Part shown: piece by piece, positions 54,950 through 62,686 of the stretch
Position numbering within the stretch: the stretch's first letter is position 1
Layout of the letters: each line of letters opens with the position of its first letter
Origin: JBDSSS01 sp039928615
GTDB lineage: Bacteria; Actinomycetota; Actinomycetes; Actinomycetales; Dermatophilaceae
Direction of reading: 5' to 3'
Assembly: GCA_039928615.1 (NCBI GenBank)
Contig: JBDSSS010000044.1
Span: 1-64,000, forward strand
Length of the DNA: 64,000 nt
Notes under the pieces: generated by a model
The model's database searches: none
Seen by the model: only the letters and a program-made list of their open reading frames with translations
Told to the model about the DNA's origin: nothing
Program-made: the position numbers and the translations under genes

Positions 54950-55995
54950 GCAAGCCGGTCTCGGTCATCCCGTTGAGCGGCATACCCGAGGTCCGGGAGG
55001 GTGACGACCTCGCCGAGGTGGTCACTCTCGGACTCACCGCCTCGGAGGTGCGGCTGCAGGACGGCGACGTCGTCGTCGTGTCGAGCAAGATCGCGAGCAA
55101 GGCCCTCGGCCTCGTCACCGACGACCCCGACCGGGAGCGCGTCGTCGCCGGGGAGAGCGGCGCCGTCGTCGCCGAGCGGGACGTGGACGGGCGTGTCACG
55201 CGCGTCGTGCGCGCCAAGGCCGGCCCGGTCATGGCGGCCGCCGGCGTCGACGCCTCCAACACCGGTGACCGCGGCGGGCTGCTGCTCCTGCCCCACGACC
55301 CCGACGCCGTCTGCGCGGACCTGCACGCCGCCCTGACGGCAGCGCACGGCGTGCGGGTCGGTGTCGTGCTCAGCGACACGGCCGGGCGTCCGTGGCGGGT
55401 CGGGCAGGTCGACTTCGCGCTCGGTGCCCACGGCGTGCGGGTCGTCGACGACCTGCGTGGCGGGGTCGACGCCGACGGGCGCGAGCTGTCGGTGACGAGC
55501 CGAGCCCTGGCCGACGAGGTCGCGGCCGCTGCGGACCTGGTCAAGGGCAAGGTCGGCGCCGTGCCGGCGGCGGTGGTGCGCGGGCTGGTCGATGCGCTCG
55601 TCGACGACGCGGGCGCTGGTCACGACGGCGGCCGGAGCCTCGTCCGGACCGGGCCGACCGACTGGTTCGCGATGGGCCGGGTCGAGGCGGTGCGGGCGGC
55701 GCTCGGGATCGAGCCCGGCAGCGCCGACTCCGAGCAGGTCGGCCTCGTGCCGGCCGGGCCGACGACGCAGCACGCGGCGGTCGGGCGGGCCGTGCGGGTG
55801 GCCCTGCACGGGCACGAGTCAGCCTCGGCCGACGTGGGCGGCGACTCGGTGACGTTGGGCGCCGAGACGGGGTACGAGCTCGGCCTCGTGGCGGCTCGCC
55901 TCCAGACGGCGCTGTGGTGCGAGTTCCTCACCGGCGCAGCCGGATCCCCCGCCGCCGACGGTCGCACCCTCGTGGTCCAGATCCGCCCCACCTGA
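54946..55995 (+). CDS. fbiB: F420-0:gamma-glutamyl ligase (FbiB/CofE), without the nitroreductase domain
   Basis: A 349-residue protein. The first ~250 residues are the CofE ligase that adds L-glutamates to F420-0 (V-I-P-L-S-G-I-P-E-V, S-S-K-I-A-S-K-A-L-G, S-D-T-A-G-R-P-W-R-V-G-Q-V-D-F-A-L-G). Mycobacterial FbiB is about 448 residues because of a C-terminal FMN nitroreductase domain that reduces dehydro-F420-0. Here that domain is missing, and the last ~100 residues (A-V-G-R-A-V-R-V-A-L-H-G-H ... Y-E-L-G-L-V-A-A-R-L-Q-T-A-L-W-C-E-F-L) do not resemble it. The GTG overlaps fbiA. It ends at the GTCGAG repeat cluster. Confidence 0.9.
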   Translation: MSKPVSVIPLSGIPEVREGDDLAEVVTLGLTASEVRLQDGDVVVVSSKIASKALGLVTDDPDRERVVAGESGAVVAERDVDGRVTRVVRAKAGPVMAAAGVDASNTGDRGGLLLLPHDPDAVCADLHAALTAAHGVRVGVVLSDTAGRPWRVGQVDFALGAHGVRVVDDLRGGVDADGRELSVTSRALADEVAAAADLVKGKVGAVPAAVVRGLVDALVDDAGAGHDGGRSLVRTGPTDWFAMGRVEAVRAALGIEPGSADSEQVGLVPAGPTTQHAAVGRAVRVALHGHESASADVGGDSVTLGAETGYELGLVAARLQTALWCEFLTGAAGSPAADGRTLVVQIRPT

Positions 55996-55998
55996 TCC

Positions 55999-56108
55999 GT
56001 CGAGTGCCCACTTTCCCCCACTCAAGCCCCGTCGAGTGCCCACTTTCCCCCGCCCCCGCGACGCCAGAATGTGGGCACTCGACCCCACAGGTCGAGTGCC
56101 CACTTTCC
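55999..56108. repeat. Cluster of GTCGAGTGCCCACTTTCC repeats with one inverted copy
   Basis: Three direct copies of an 18-bp unit (55999-56016, 56031-56048, 56091-56108) and one inverted GTGGGCACTCGAC (56071-56083), between convergent fbiB and the tad operon. The inverted copy can pair perfectly (13 bp) with either of the last two direct copies, so mutually exclusive hairpins are possible; a bidirectional terminator is likely. Confidence 0.8.
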
Positions 56109-56109
56109 G

Positions 56110-56622
56110 TCAGCCCAGGGTGGCCCGGGCCCGCGACGAGACGGTGATGGTCACGCCGCCGCCGAGTGACTCCAGCACCCACCCGGTCATCGGCAGGGTG
56201 GCCCGGCCGCTCAGGGTCACCACGGCGGTGCGGCCGTCCGGCGACCCGGTCTGCGGCACGAGGCCCCAGTCGCTGATCCCGACGGGCCGCGGGGTCTTCG
56301 CGAGGTGCGCGGAGGCCGAGTCTCGGACGGACGCGTCGGTGAGCGCCAGCCGGGCGCCCACCCCCTGCTCGTAGACGGACTGCTCGTCGAGGGAGTCCGC
56401 GGCGTCGAGCGCGGCCGCATCCGTCACGTCGAGCAGCCGCATCCGCGCCAGCTGCGCCGCAGTGACGTCGATGCCCCCGAGGATGAGCACGAGCACGATG
56501 GCGAACACGCCCAGGATGAGCAGGCTGACCTGCCCCTCCTCGGCTGGTTCGCTCTCTCCTTCGTGAACGCGTCCACGACCGCGGATGGGCGCTCGGGACC
56601 TGAACGGCATACCGCGCCTCAT
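56110..56622 (-). CDS. TadG-like pilus-assembly membrane protein
   Basis: A 170-residue protein. The basic N-terminus (R-R-G-M-P-F-R-S-R) is followed by one hydrophobic helix (about 35-57, V-S-L-L-I-L-G-V-F-A-I-V-L-V-L-I-L) and an exported region. The segment E-E-G-Q-V-S-L-L-I-L-G matches the putative Flp pilus-assembly TadE/G-like domain found in actinobacteria. ATG 56622 overlaps the upstream TadE-like stop by 4 bp. Last gene of the tad operon; its stop adjoins the repeat cluster. Confidence 0.75.
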   Translation of the reverse strand: MRRGMPFRSRAPIRGRGRVHEGESEPAEEGQVSLLILGVFAIVLVLILGGIDVTAAQLARMRLLDVTDAAALDAADSLDEQSVYEQGVGARLALTDASVRDSASAHLAKTPRPVGISDWGLVPQTGSPDGRTAVVTLSGRATLPMTGWVLESLGGGVTITVSSRARATLG

Positions 56623-57068
56623 CGGCCGACGTAACGGTCGACGGTCGCAAGGTGCGTCGCGGAGATCGTCACCGCGCTCGGCACGCGGTCGCTGATGAAG
56701 TCGGGGACGAGTGGCAGCTGCACGACGATGCTCGCGGTGGCCGTCACGGTCCCGTCCGGGCGCAGGCACGGGGAGCCGTCGCAGCTCAGCCCGAGAGAGG
56801 TTCCTCGGGTGAAGGCGAAGTCCTCGAAGGCCAGTGCAGCGGCCGAGCGCGCCCTGGCCCCGGCGTCGGCGTCGTTCGCGCCGGTGACGAAGGCGCGACC
56901 CGCCTCTCGCCCGGCGAGCGACGCGGAGAAGGCCGCCGACTGCAACCGGGCCGCGGTGAGGACGAGGTAGACCAGCGGCAGCAGGAGCAGCACCCCGAGG
57001 AAGATGAACTCGACGACGGCCCGACCGTCCTCCGGGGACTCGCACGAGCGACGGGCGGGGCTGCTCAC
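56619..57068 (-). CDS. TadE-like pseudopilin
   Basis: A 149-residue minor pilin-like protein with E-D-G-R-A-V-V-E-F-I-F-L-G-V-L-L-L-L-P-L near residues 14-33; the Glu at position +5 from the processing site and the hydrophobic helix are TadE features. The exported part holds two Cys (S-C-D-G-S-P-C) that could form a disulfide. It overlaps both neighbours by 4 bp. It likely caps or anchors the Flp pilus, but that is inferred from family membership. Confidence 0.82.
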   Translation of the reverse strand: MSSPARRSCESPEDGRAVVEFIFLGVLLLLPLVYLVLTAARLQSAAFSASLAGREAGRAFVTGANDADAGARARSAAALAFEDFAFTRGTSLGLSCDGSPCLRPDGTVTATASIVVQLPLVPDFISDRVPSAVTISATHLATVDRYVGR

Positions 57069-57481
57069 GGCGGGCCGCCGACGACCTGGGACTCACGGAA
57101 GGCGCGCCCGCTGACCGTGAGCGCCCCAGACGGACCGATCGGACCCAGCACCGGCAGCGGCGCCCGCACGGTGACCTCGACGACCTGCACGCCGGCACCC
57201 GTGGTGCCGGTCGACGCAGAGACGTCGCCGGCGAAGGACGTCCCGACGGCCGACGTGATCAGCTCGCGAGTCCGCGCGACCCCGTCGCCCGGTACCGCGT
57301 CGAACCGAGCCCCGTAGCGTGCTCCCTCAGAAGCCGAGGCGATGAGCGTGTTGCGCACGTAGAGGGCGATCCCCAGCTGGAAGACCGCCATCCCCACCAG
57401 CAGCACGAGGCCTGCCACCATGACGAACTCAGCTATGGCAGAGCCGTTTTCGCGTCCCCTCTGACCGGTCGCCTCGATCAC
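57065..57481 (-). CDS. TadE-like pseudopilin
   Basis: A 138-residue TadE-family protein. N-terminal E-N-G-S-A-I-A-E-F-V-M-V-A-G-L-V-L-L-V-G-M gives the typical cleavage and hydrophobic segment. The exported region is Val/Gly/Thr-rich without Cys. GTG 57481 overlaps the DUF4244 stop by 4 bp; a longer frame from 57547 lies inside that gene and is not preferred. Second of two TadE-like genes in tandem. Confidence 0.82.
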   Translation of the reverse strand: MIEATGQRGRENGSAIAEFVMVAGLVLLVGMAVFQLGIALYVRNTLIASASEGARYGARFDAVPGDGVARTRELITSAVGTSFAGDVSASTGTTGAGVQVVEVTVRAPLPVLGPIGPSGALTVSGRAFRESQVVGGPP

Positions 57482-57702
57482 GGACCCTGGACGTTGGAGA
57501 TCGCGTCGGTGAAGAGCTGACCGAGCTGGGGCCCGGCGAGGGCCCACAGGGCCGTCACGAGCCCGGCCGTCATGATCGTGATGAGGACCCAGCCCGGGAC
57601 GTCACCGCGGTCGCGGCGGCCGCCCAGCCGGCCGATGAGCCCGTCGAGCCCGTCGAGGAGGACCCGTCGCTGTCGGCGGGCGGTGTTGAGAAGTGCGGTC
57701 AT
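57478..57702 (-). CDS. DUF4244 protein, probable Flp-type pilin
   Basis: A 74-residue basic peptide with one hydrophobic stretch (W-V-L-I-T-I-M-T-A-G-L-V-T-A-L-W-A-L-A-G) at about 38-57 after R-R-D-R-G-D-V-P-G. DUF4244 proteins sit in actinobacterial tad operons, where a Flp pilin would be, and this is the best pilin candidate in the window. GGGAGAC precedes the ATG. It follows tadC by 51 bp and overlaps the next gene by 4 bp. Confidence 0.75.
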   Translation of the reverse strand: MTALLNTARRQRRVLLDGLDGLIGRLGGRRDRGDVPGWVLITIMTAGLVTALWALAGPQLGQLFTDAISNVQGP

Positions 57703-57753
57703 GGTGTCTCCCTGTCATCGCTGGATCAATCGGTCGTGCGTGGACATCGGTGG

Positions 57754-58731
57754 TCACAGCCGAAAGCTGAGGAAGTCGATACCGGGATAGACCGCGAACA
57801 GCACGGTGACGGGCAGGATGAGGAAGACGACGGGGATCATCATGAGGATCTCCTTCTTGCCGCCCTGCTCCATGAGGGTCCGGCGCCCGTCCTCGCGCAC
57901 GTCCTGTGCCTGCGCGCGCAGCACCTCGGCCAGCGGCGTCCCGCGCTGCACTGCCACGATGATGCCGTCGACGAAGCGGCTGAGGCTGGGGAGCCCGGTG
58001 CGCTCTGCGAGACCCTGCAGGGCGGTGGGCAGGTTTGCCCCTGCACGCGCGTCAGCGAGGCAGCGGCGCAGCTCGTCGGAGAGCTCTCCGTGCGACAGAC
58101 GGCACACCCGCTCGAGGGCTCCGGCAGCACCCTCTCCGGCACTCACCGCGAGGGCGAGCAGCTCTGCGACCGTCGGAAACTCGATCAGCATCTTCGCCTC
58201 ACGACGGGTCGCCGCCCGGCTCAGGGCGTAGTCCCGACCGGCGATGCCGCCCAGACCTCCGACGAGCACGAAGCCGACGAGAACCGGCACCGAGAACTGG
58301 TGGCGGGTGACCGCCGTCAGCCCGGTCAGCGCGAGGCCGACGGCGAGCCCGATAGCGCCCCAGAGCACCTGCTCGGCGCGGAACCGCTCCAGATCTGCTG
58401 ACACCCCGGCACGCTGCTGGCGCCGGGTGACGGACGTGGCTCCGCCGAGGGCCTGCTCGACCCGGCGACCGACCGCCCGGACCATGGGCGCAGCCAGCTC
58501 GCCGAGACCGAACGGACCCCTGGGGGCCGACGGCGGTGCGAGCAGCCTGGACGGGCGAGGAGTGTCGCGCAGGTAGGGCTCGAGCCGGTCGTCGAGGCTC
58601 GGTCGCTTCATGACGGGCAGACCGGCGAGGACGAGGACAATCCCGATCCCGAACAGCAGCCCGGCCATGGCCCCCGCCCAGGACCAGCCGACGGTCGTCA
58701 ACCGGGCCGCGGGGTCGAGGATGCCGGTCAT
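57754..58731 (-). CDS. tadC: TadC, type II secretion F-family inner-membrane protein
   Basis: A 325-residue membrane protein of the T2SF family, forming the platform of the Tad machine with TadB. Hydrophobic segments near 15-37, 130-150, 150-172 and 300-320. A T2SF core with L-I-E-F-P-T-V-A-E-L-L-A-L-A-V-S-A-G-E-G near 190 is present. ATG 58731 overlaps the tadB stop by 4 bp. Its C-terminus matches the typical T2SF ending. Confidence 0.86.
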   Translation of the reverse strand: MTGILDPAARLTTVGWSWAGAMAGLLFGIGIVLVLAGLPVMKRPSLDDRLEPYLRDTPRPSRLLAPPSAPRGPFGLGELAAPMVRAVGRRVEQALGGATSVTRRQQRAGVSADLERFRAEQVLWGAIGLAVGLALTGLTAVTRHQFSVPVLVGFVLVGGLGGIAGRDYALSRAATRREAKMLIEFPTVAELLALAVSAGEGAAGALERVCRLSHGELSDELRRCLADARAGANLPTALQGLAERTGLPSLSRFVDGIIVAVQRGTPLAEVLRAQAQDVREDGRRTLMEQGGKKEILMMIPVVFLILPVTVLFAVYPGIDFLSFRL

Positions 58732-59600
58732 CGCAGCACCCTCTCCTCGTCGGGAAGGCGGCCGACCCACACCATGACCCGGTAGGCGAGGACGCAGAGA
58801 CCGGCGCCCACCGCGAGGATGACCCAGCCGGTCGGCGAGGAGTAGGCGGCGAGCGAGTCGCTCTTGAGCCCGAGCATCGCGAGCACCACCCAGGGGGCGG
58901 CGACGGCGAGGCGAGCGGCATTCACGGTCCAACCCTGTCTCGTCTCGAGCTCGGATCGGGTCCTCGCGTCCTCACGGAGGAAGACCGAGAGGGTGCGGAG
59001 CAGGCGGCCGAGGTCGCTCCCACCGACCTCCCTCGCGATCCGCAGCGACTCGACGAGGCGGTCCGCGACCGGATCGCTCAACCGGTCCTTGAGCCGGTCG
59101 AGGCAGTCGCTGAAGCGTCCAGTGGTGCGGTAGTCCTCGGCGAAGGCGGCAAAGGCCGGACGGAGCTCTTCCGGTCCGCGGACGCTCAGCTGCGACAACG
59201 CTTCCGGCAGAGCCAGACCGGCCCGCACTCCCGAGGTGATGTTGTCGACGGCGTCGGGCCACAGGTCACGGAGGCGCTGGCGTCGAGCACGGGCGCGCAT
59301 CCGGACGAGGGAGACAGGCGCGAACCCCGCGATGACCGCGAAGCACACGGCGACGGGCACAACACCGGTCAGGACGACGACGGCGAGGAAGGCGAGCGCG
59401 AAGAGCACCGTCGATCCGACGACGAGGTTCGTCGGTGTGACCGACGAGAAGCCGGCCTGGTGGAGGTGATCGCGCAGGTCCAGCATGATGCCGGGACGGC
59501 GCTTCGACCGATCCGCCGCCGGCACCTGCGGCCAGAACGACCAGTAGATGCAGAACACCCCAGCGCCCAGCAGCAGACCGACGACGAGCGGGGACATCAC
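58728..59600 (-). CDS. tadB: TadB, type II secretion F-family inner-membrane protein
   Basis: A 290-residue T2SF family protein with hydrophobic segments near 5-22, 55-95, 220-238 and 250-275. The core has L-W-P-D-A-V-D-N-I-T-S-G-V-R-A-G-L-A-L-P-E-A-L near 115, the family hallmark. The stop overlaps tadC and the start overlaps tadA, each by 4 bp. It forms a membrane platform with TadC. Confidence 0.87.
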   Translation of the reverse strand: MMSPLVVGLLLGAGVFCIYWSFWPQVPAADRSKRRPGIMLDLRDHLHQAGFSSVTPTNLVVGSTVLFALAFLAVVVLTGVVPVAVCFAVIAGFAPVSLVRMRARARRQRLRDLWPDAVDNITSGVRAGLALPEALSQLSVRGPEELRPAFAAFAEDYRTTGRFSDCLDRLKDRLSDPVADRLVESLRIAREVGGSDLGRLLRTLSVFLREDARTRSELETRQGWTVNAARLAVAAPWVVLAMLGLKSDSLAAYSSPTGWVILAVGAGLCVLAYRVMVWVGRLPDEERVLR

Positions 59601-60835
59601 TCACCCGCCTGCCCGAGCAGCAACATCACGTCGTAGCCCGCACGCTCGAACGCCTCCCGGTGCGGCGGGTAGCCGTCAGCGCGGGTGAGGACACCGGACC
59701 GGGTGACGAAGAGGTCGGCGATCTCGATGACGTCACCCTCGGCGCGCCCCGGCACGGCGACGATCTCGCGCACCCGCCGCTTGCCGTCCCGCTCGAGAGC
59801 GACGTGGACGACGAGGTCGACCGAGGCGGCCACGGTGGGGACGACGAACCGGCTCGACACGTTCTCCCCGGCCAGGAGCGGGAGCGTGCACATTTTGGTG
59901 ACCGCCTCGCGCGCACTGTTGGCGTGGAGGGTGCACATTCCGGGAACTCCGCTGTTGAGCGCGATCAGCAGGTCGAGGCTCTCCTCCTGCCGGACCTCAC
60001 CGACGATGATCCGCGAGGGACGCATCCGCAGCGCCTCCTTCACGAGCCGCCGCAGCGGCACCTCCCCCGTGCCCTCGAGGCTCGGCTGCCGACACTGGAG
60101 CGCGGCCACGTCGCGGAGTGGGATCTTCAGCTCGAAGACCTCTTCACAGGTGACCACCCGATCCCGGGGCGGGATGGCCGCCGCGAGGCAGTTGAGAAGC
60201 GTTGTCTTTCCTGCTTGCGTCCCGCCTGCCACGAGGATGTTGAGGCCGCTCGCGACCGCGGCGTCGAGGAAGGTGGCCGCCTGCTTGGTCAGCGTCCCGA
60301 GCCGGACGAGGTCCTCGAGGTGGTCGGCCTTGACGACGAACTTGCGGACGTTGACCTGCCAGTGCGTGCGGCTGATGTCGGGGATGACGACGTGCAGGCG
60401 CGACCCGTCAGCGAGGGTGGCGTCGACGAACGGGCTACTGAGGTCGACCCGCCGACCGGATGCCTTGAGCATCCGCTCGACGAGGTCACGCACGTCGTCC
60501 GCCGTGAGGATCGTCGAGGTCAGCTCGGCCACGCCGCCCCGCGCCACGAACACCTTGCTGGGGTCGTTGATCCACACCTCCTCGACCGTGGGGTCGTCGA
60601 AGTACTGCTGGAGCGGGCCGTAGCCGGCCACGACCGCGAGCACCGAGTGCACGGCGGCGGCCGGGTCACCCAGGGGCGCCAGTCCACCGTGGAGGCTGCG
60701 CTCGTCGTAGTCCTGCACGACGTCCTGCACGAGCCGGCGCACCTCGAGCGAGTCCCGGGCGGGATCCAGTCCGGAGCGGCGGATCAGCTCCCTGACCTCG
60801 CCCTCGACGGTCCGAACCGCTTCGTGCGTCGACAT
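59597..60835 (-). CDS. tadA: TadA / CpaF secretion ATPase
   Basis: A 412-residue ATPase that powers Flp pilus assembly. Walker A G-G-T-Q-A-G-K-T-T near 208, Asp box and R-M-R-P-S-R-I-I-V-G-E-V-R near 285, and the H-A-N-S motif of type II/IV secretion ATPases near 320. ATG 60835 with AGGGGA upstream is chosen; the upstream extension to 61093 is low-complexity and disfavoured. First gene of the operon tadA-tadB-tadC-DUF4244-TadE-TadE-TadG. cpaB/cpaE are 36 kb away and no prepilin peptidase is seen. Confidence 0.93.
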   Translation of the reverse strand: MSTHEAVRTVEGEVRELIRRSGLDPARDSLEVRRLVQDVVQDYDERSLHGGLAPLGDPAAAVHSVLAVVAGYGPLQQYFDDPTVEEVWINDPSKVFVARGGVAELTSTILTADDVRDLVERMLKASGRRVDLSSPFVDATLADGSRLHVVIPDISRTHWQVNVRKFVVKADHLEDLVRLGTLTKQAATFLDAAVASGLNILVAGGTQAGKTTLLNCLAAAIPPRDRVVTCEEVFELKIPLRDVAALQCRQPSLEGTGEVPLRRLVKEALRMRPSRIIVGEVRQEESLDLLIALNSGVPGMCTLHANSAREAVTKMCTLPLLAGENVSSRFVVPTVAASVDLVVHVALERDGKRRVREIVAVPGRAEGDVIEIADLFVTRSGVLTRADGYPPHREAFERAGYDVMLLLGQAGE

Positions 60836-61171
60836 CCCTGTCCCCTGACACGTGACACGTGACCCATGGCCCCAGGCGGTGCACCGGTCCCCGCAGTCCG
60901 GCCCGTTCAGGTTAGGACCAACCCACGGACCTGTGGGTCGATAATCTCGAAGTTGTGGAAAACCCGTCAGGAGACGGTCATCAACATCGGTGCCCTCAGA
61001 GCAGGGCGGTGCGCTTGCTCCGTGCCCGCCACCACTCCCTGGGCCCGCACCTATCGGGAGCAGCCGGCGAACGACAAGGGGTCGTGATCGCACGTTGCGG
61101 AGCCGGGCGGGCCTGCGATCGTGGCCCTTTGTCAGCCCTCGCTGCGTTCGTGACCCCGGGGGACCGCAGCC
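60836..61171. promoter_or_regulatory. Gene-free stretch upstream of the tad operon
   Basis: 336 bp between the acyl-CoA dehydrogenase end and tadA, both on the minus strand. It contains a perfect 6-bp hairpin ACCCAC-GGACCT-GTGGGT (60921-60938), an AT-rich spot around 60940-60945 (GATAAT on the plus strand), tandem CACGTGA at about 60849-60862, and a 7-bp inverted repeat GATCGCA / TGCGATC at about 61086-61122. No convincing -35/-10 pair for the tad operon could be chosen. Confidence 0.5.
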
Positions 61172-62338
61172 TCAGCCCTTGAGCAGGTGCCTGGCCATCA
61201 CGATGCGCTGGACCTGGTTGGTGCCCTCGTAGATCTGGGTGATCTTCGCGTCGCGCATCATCCGCTCGAGCGGGAAGTCGCGGGTGTAGCCGGCGCCGCC
61301 GAGCAGCTGGACGGCGTCGGTCGTCAGCTTCATCGCGACGTCGGAGGCGAAGCACTTGGCCGCCGCGCCGAAGAAGGAGAGGTCCCTGTCGCCGCGCTCG
61401 GACTTCGCCGCCGCGACGTAGACCATCTGGCGCGCGGCCTCGAGCTCCATCGCCATGTCGGCGAGCATGAACTGCACGCCCTGGAACTCGGCGACGGCCC
61501 TGCCGAACTGCTGGCGCTCCTTGACGTAGGCCACGGCGTGGTCGAGCGCGCCCTGGGCGATGCCGACGGCCTGCGCCCCGATCGTCACGCGGGTGTGGTC
61601 GAGCGTCTTCAGCGCGATCTTGAGGCCGTCGCCGACCTCGCCGACGACGCGGTCTCCGGGCAGGCGCACGTTGTCGAAGTGCAGCTCGCGGGTGGGGCTG
61701 CCCTTGATGCCGAGCTTGCGCTCCTTCTCACCGAAGGTGAAGCCCTCGTCGGACTTCTCGACGACGAATGCCGTGACGTTGCTGCCGCGCTTGCCGTCGG
61801 GGTCGGTGACCGCGAGGACGGTGTAGAACTCCGAGACGCCGGCGTTGGTGATCCACGACTTCTGGCCGTTGAGGATCCAGTCGTCGCCGTCGCGGCGGGC
61901 CCGGCACTTCATCGCGGACGTGTCGGAGCCGGCCTCGCGCTCGGACAGTCCGTAGGAGAAGGTCGACTCGCCGCGGGCGAGCGGCGGCAGATAGCGCGCC
62001 TTGATCTCGTCGCTGCCGGCGAGGATGAGCGGCATGGAGCCGAGCTTGTTGACCGCCGGGATCAGGCTGGACGATGCGCAGACCCGCGCCACCTCCTCGA
62101 TGACGATGCAGGTGGCGAGCGCGTCGGCGCCGACCCCGTCGTACTCCTCGGCCACGTGCGGGGCGAAGAAGTCGGAGGCGACGAGGGCGTCGTGGGCCTC
62201 CTGGGGATAGCGGGGGTCCTCGTCGACGGCAGCGGCATACGGCGCGATCTTGTCCTCGGACACGGCGCGCACCGCCTCGCGCAGGGCCTCGTGGTCCTCG
62301 TTGATCCGGAACAGGTCGAAGTCGGTGTTGGCGCTCAC
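61172..62338 (-). CDS. Acyl-CoA dehydrogenase
   Basis: A 388-residue FAD enzyme of acyl-CoA oxidation. Catalytic Glu in I-Y-E-G-T-N-Q near residue 375; FAD and substrate segments Y-G-L-S-E-R-E-A-G-S-D-T near 135 and K-S-W-I-T-N-A near 168. It matches the short-chain or branched type (FadE25-like) in both sequence feel and genomic place. GTG 62338 lies seven bases after TAGCAT with no ribosome-binding site; an in-frame start at 62395 adds 19 unconserved-looking residues and is not preferred. Confidence 0.93.
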   Translation of the reverse strand: MSANTDFDLFRINEDHEALREAVRAVSEDKIAPYAAAVDEDPRYPQEAHDALVASDFFAPHVAEEYDGVGADALATCIVIEEVARVCASSSLIPAVNKLGSMPLILAGSDEIKARYLPPLARGESTFSYGLSEREAGSDTSAMKCRARRDGDDWILNGQKSWITNAGVSEFYTVLAVTDPDGKRGSNVTAFVVEKSDEGFTFGEKERKLGIKGSPTRELHFDNVRLPGDRVVGEVGDGLKIALKTLDHTRVTIGAQAVGIAQGALDHAVAYVKERQQFGRAVAEFQGVQFMLADMAMELEAARQMVYVAAAKSERGDRDLSFFGAAAKCFASDVAMKLTTDAVQLLGGAGYTRDFPLERMMRDAKITQIYEGTNQVQRIVMARHLLKG

Positions 62339-62345
62339 GAACCAA

Positions 62346-62351
62346 ATGCTA
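62346..62351 (-). promoter_or_regulatory. -10 box TAGCAT of the acyl-CoA dehydrogenase
   Basis: Minus-strand TAGCAT, seven bases, then the GTG at 62338; leaderless type. Confidence 0.5.
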
Positions 62352-62475
62352 CTCGCCAGTTCGACTTGGTAGGACGTCCTCGTGATCCACCCCACGCCGC
62401 TGCTCCATCCGCACCGACCCCTCCCCTGCTGTCCACGATGAGGACGCCCCGTCCCACCGGGCGGTCACCGCGTCG

Positions 62476-62481
62476 TATCCT
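62476..62481 (+). promoter_or_regulatory. -10 box TATCCT upstream of the SAM-IV riboswitch
   Basis: TATCCT lies 6 bases before the start of the riboswitch P1 stem (62488). No -35 match was found. Confidence 0.4.
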
Positions 62482-62486
62482 CTGCG

Positions 62487-62602
62487 GAGGTCATGAGTGC
62501 CAGCGACAAGCCCCGGCTCGCTGGCCGGCAACCCTCCTATCGCGGTGGGGTGCCCCGGGTGAGGACCTGGCCCGTGGACGATCGTCCGCAGGCAAGCGCG
62601 GA
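62487..62602 (+). promoter_or_regulatory. SAM-IV riboswitch controlling metY
   Basis: P1 pairs AGGTC (62488-62492) with GACCT (62564-62568). P2 is GCCAGCG / CGCTGGC (62499-62505, 62519-62525). The conserved core TCATGAGTGCCAGCG ... CCGGCAACCCTCC ... GCGGTGGGGTGCCCCGGGTGA matches the SAM-IV class of actinobacteria. A GGAC-GATC-GTCC hairpin (62576-62587) and the following GCAAGCGC supply the outer pseudoknot region. It lies about 85 bases upstream of metY, consistent with SAM-mediated repression. Confidence 0.92.
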
Positions 62603-62686
62603 GAGACCTCTCCCGCACCGACACGTCGGTGCGCCGGACCCGGTGACCGGGTCCTCGGCCACCGCACCAGGCAGAGAGACGGGACC

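Noticed and set aside
55999..56108. Possible CRISPR array
   Set aside because: Three direct copies and one inverted copy with unequal spacers of 14 and 42 bases, no cas genes, and an inverted copy; it is a repeat cluster or terminator.
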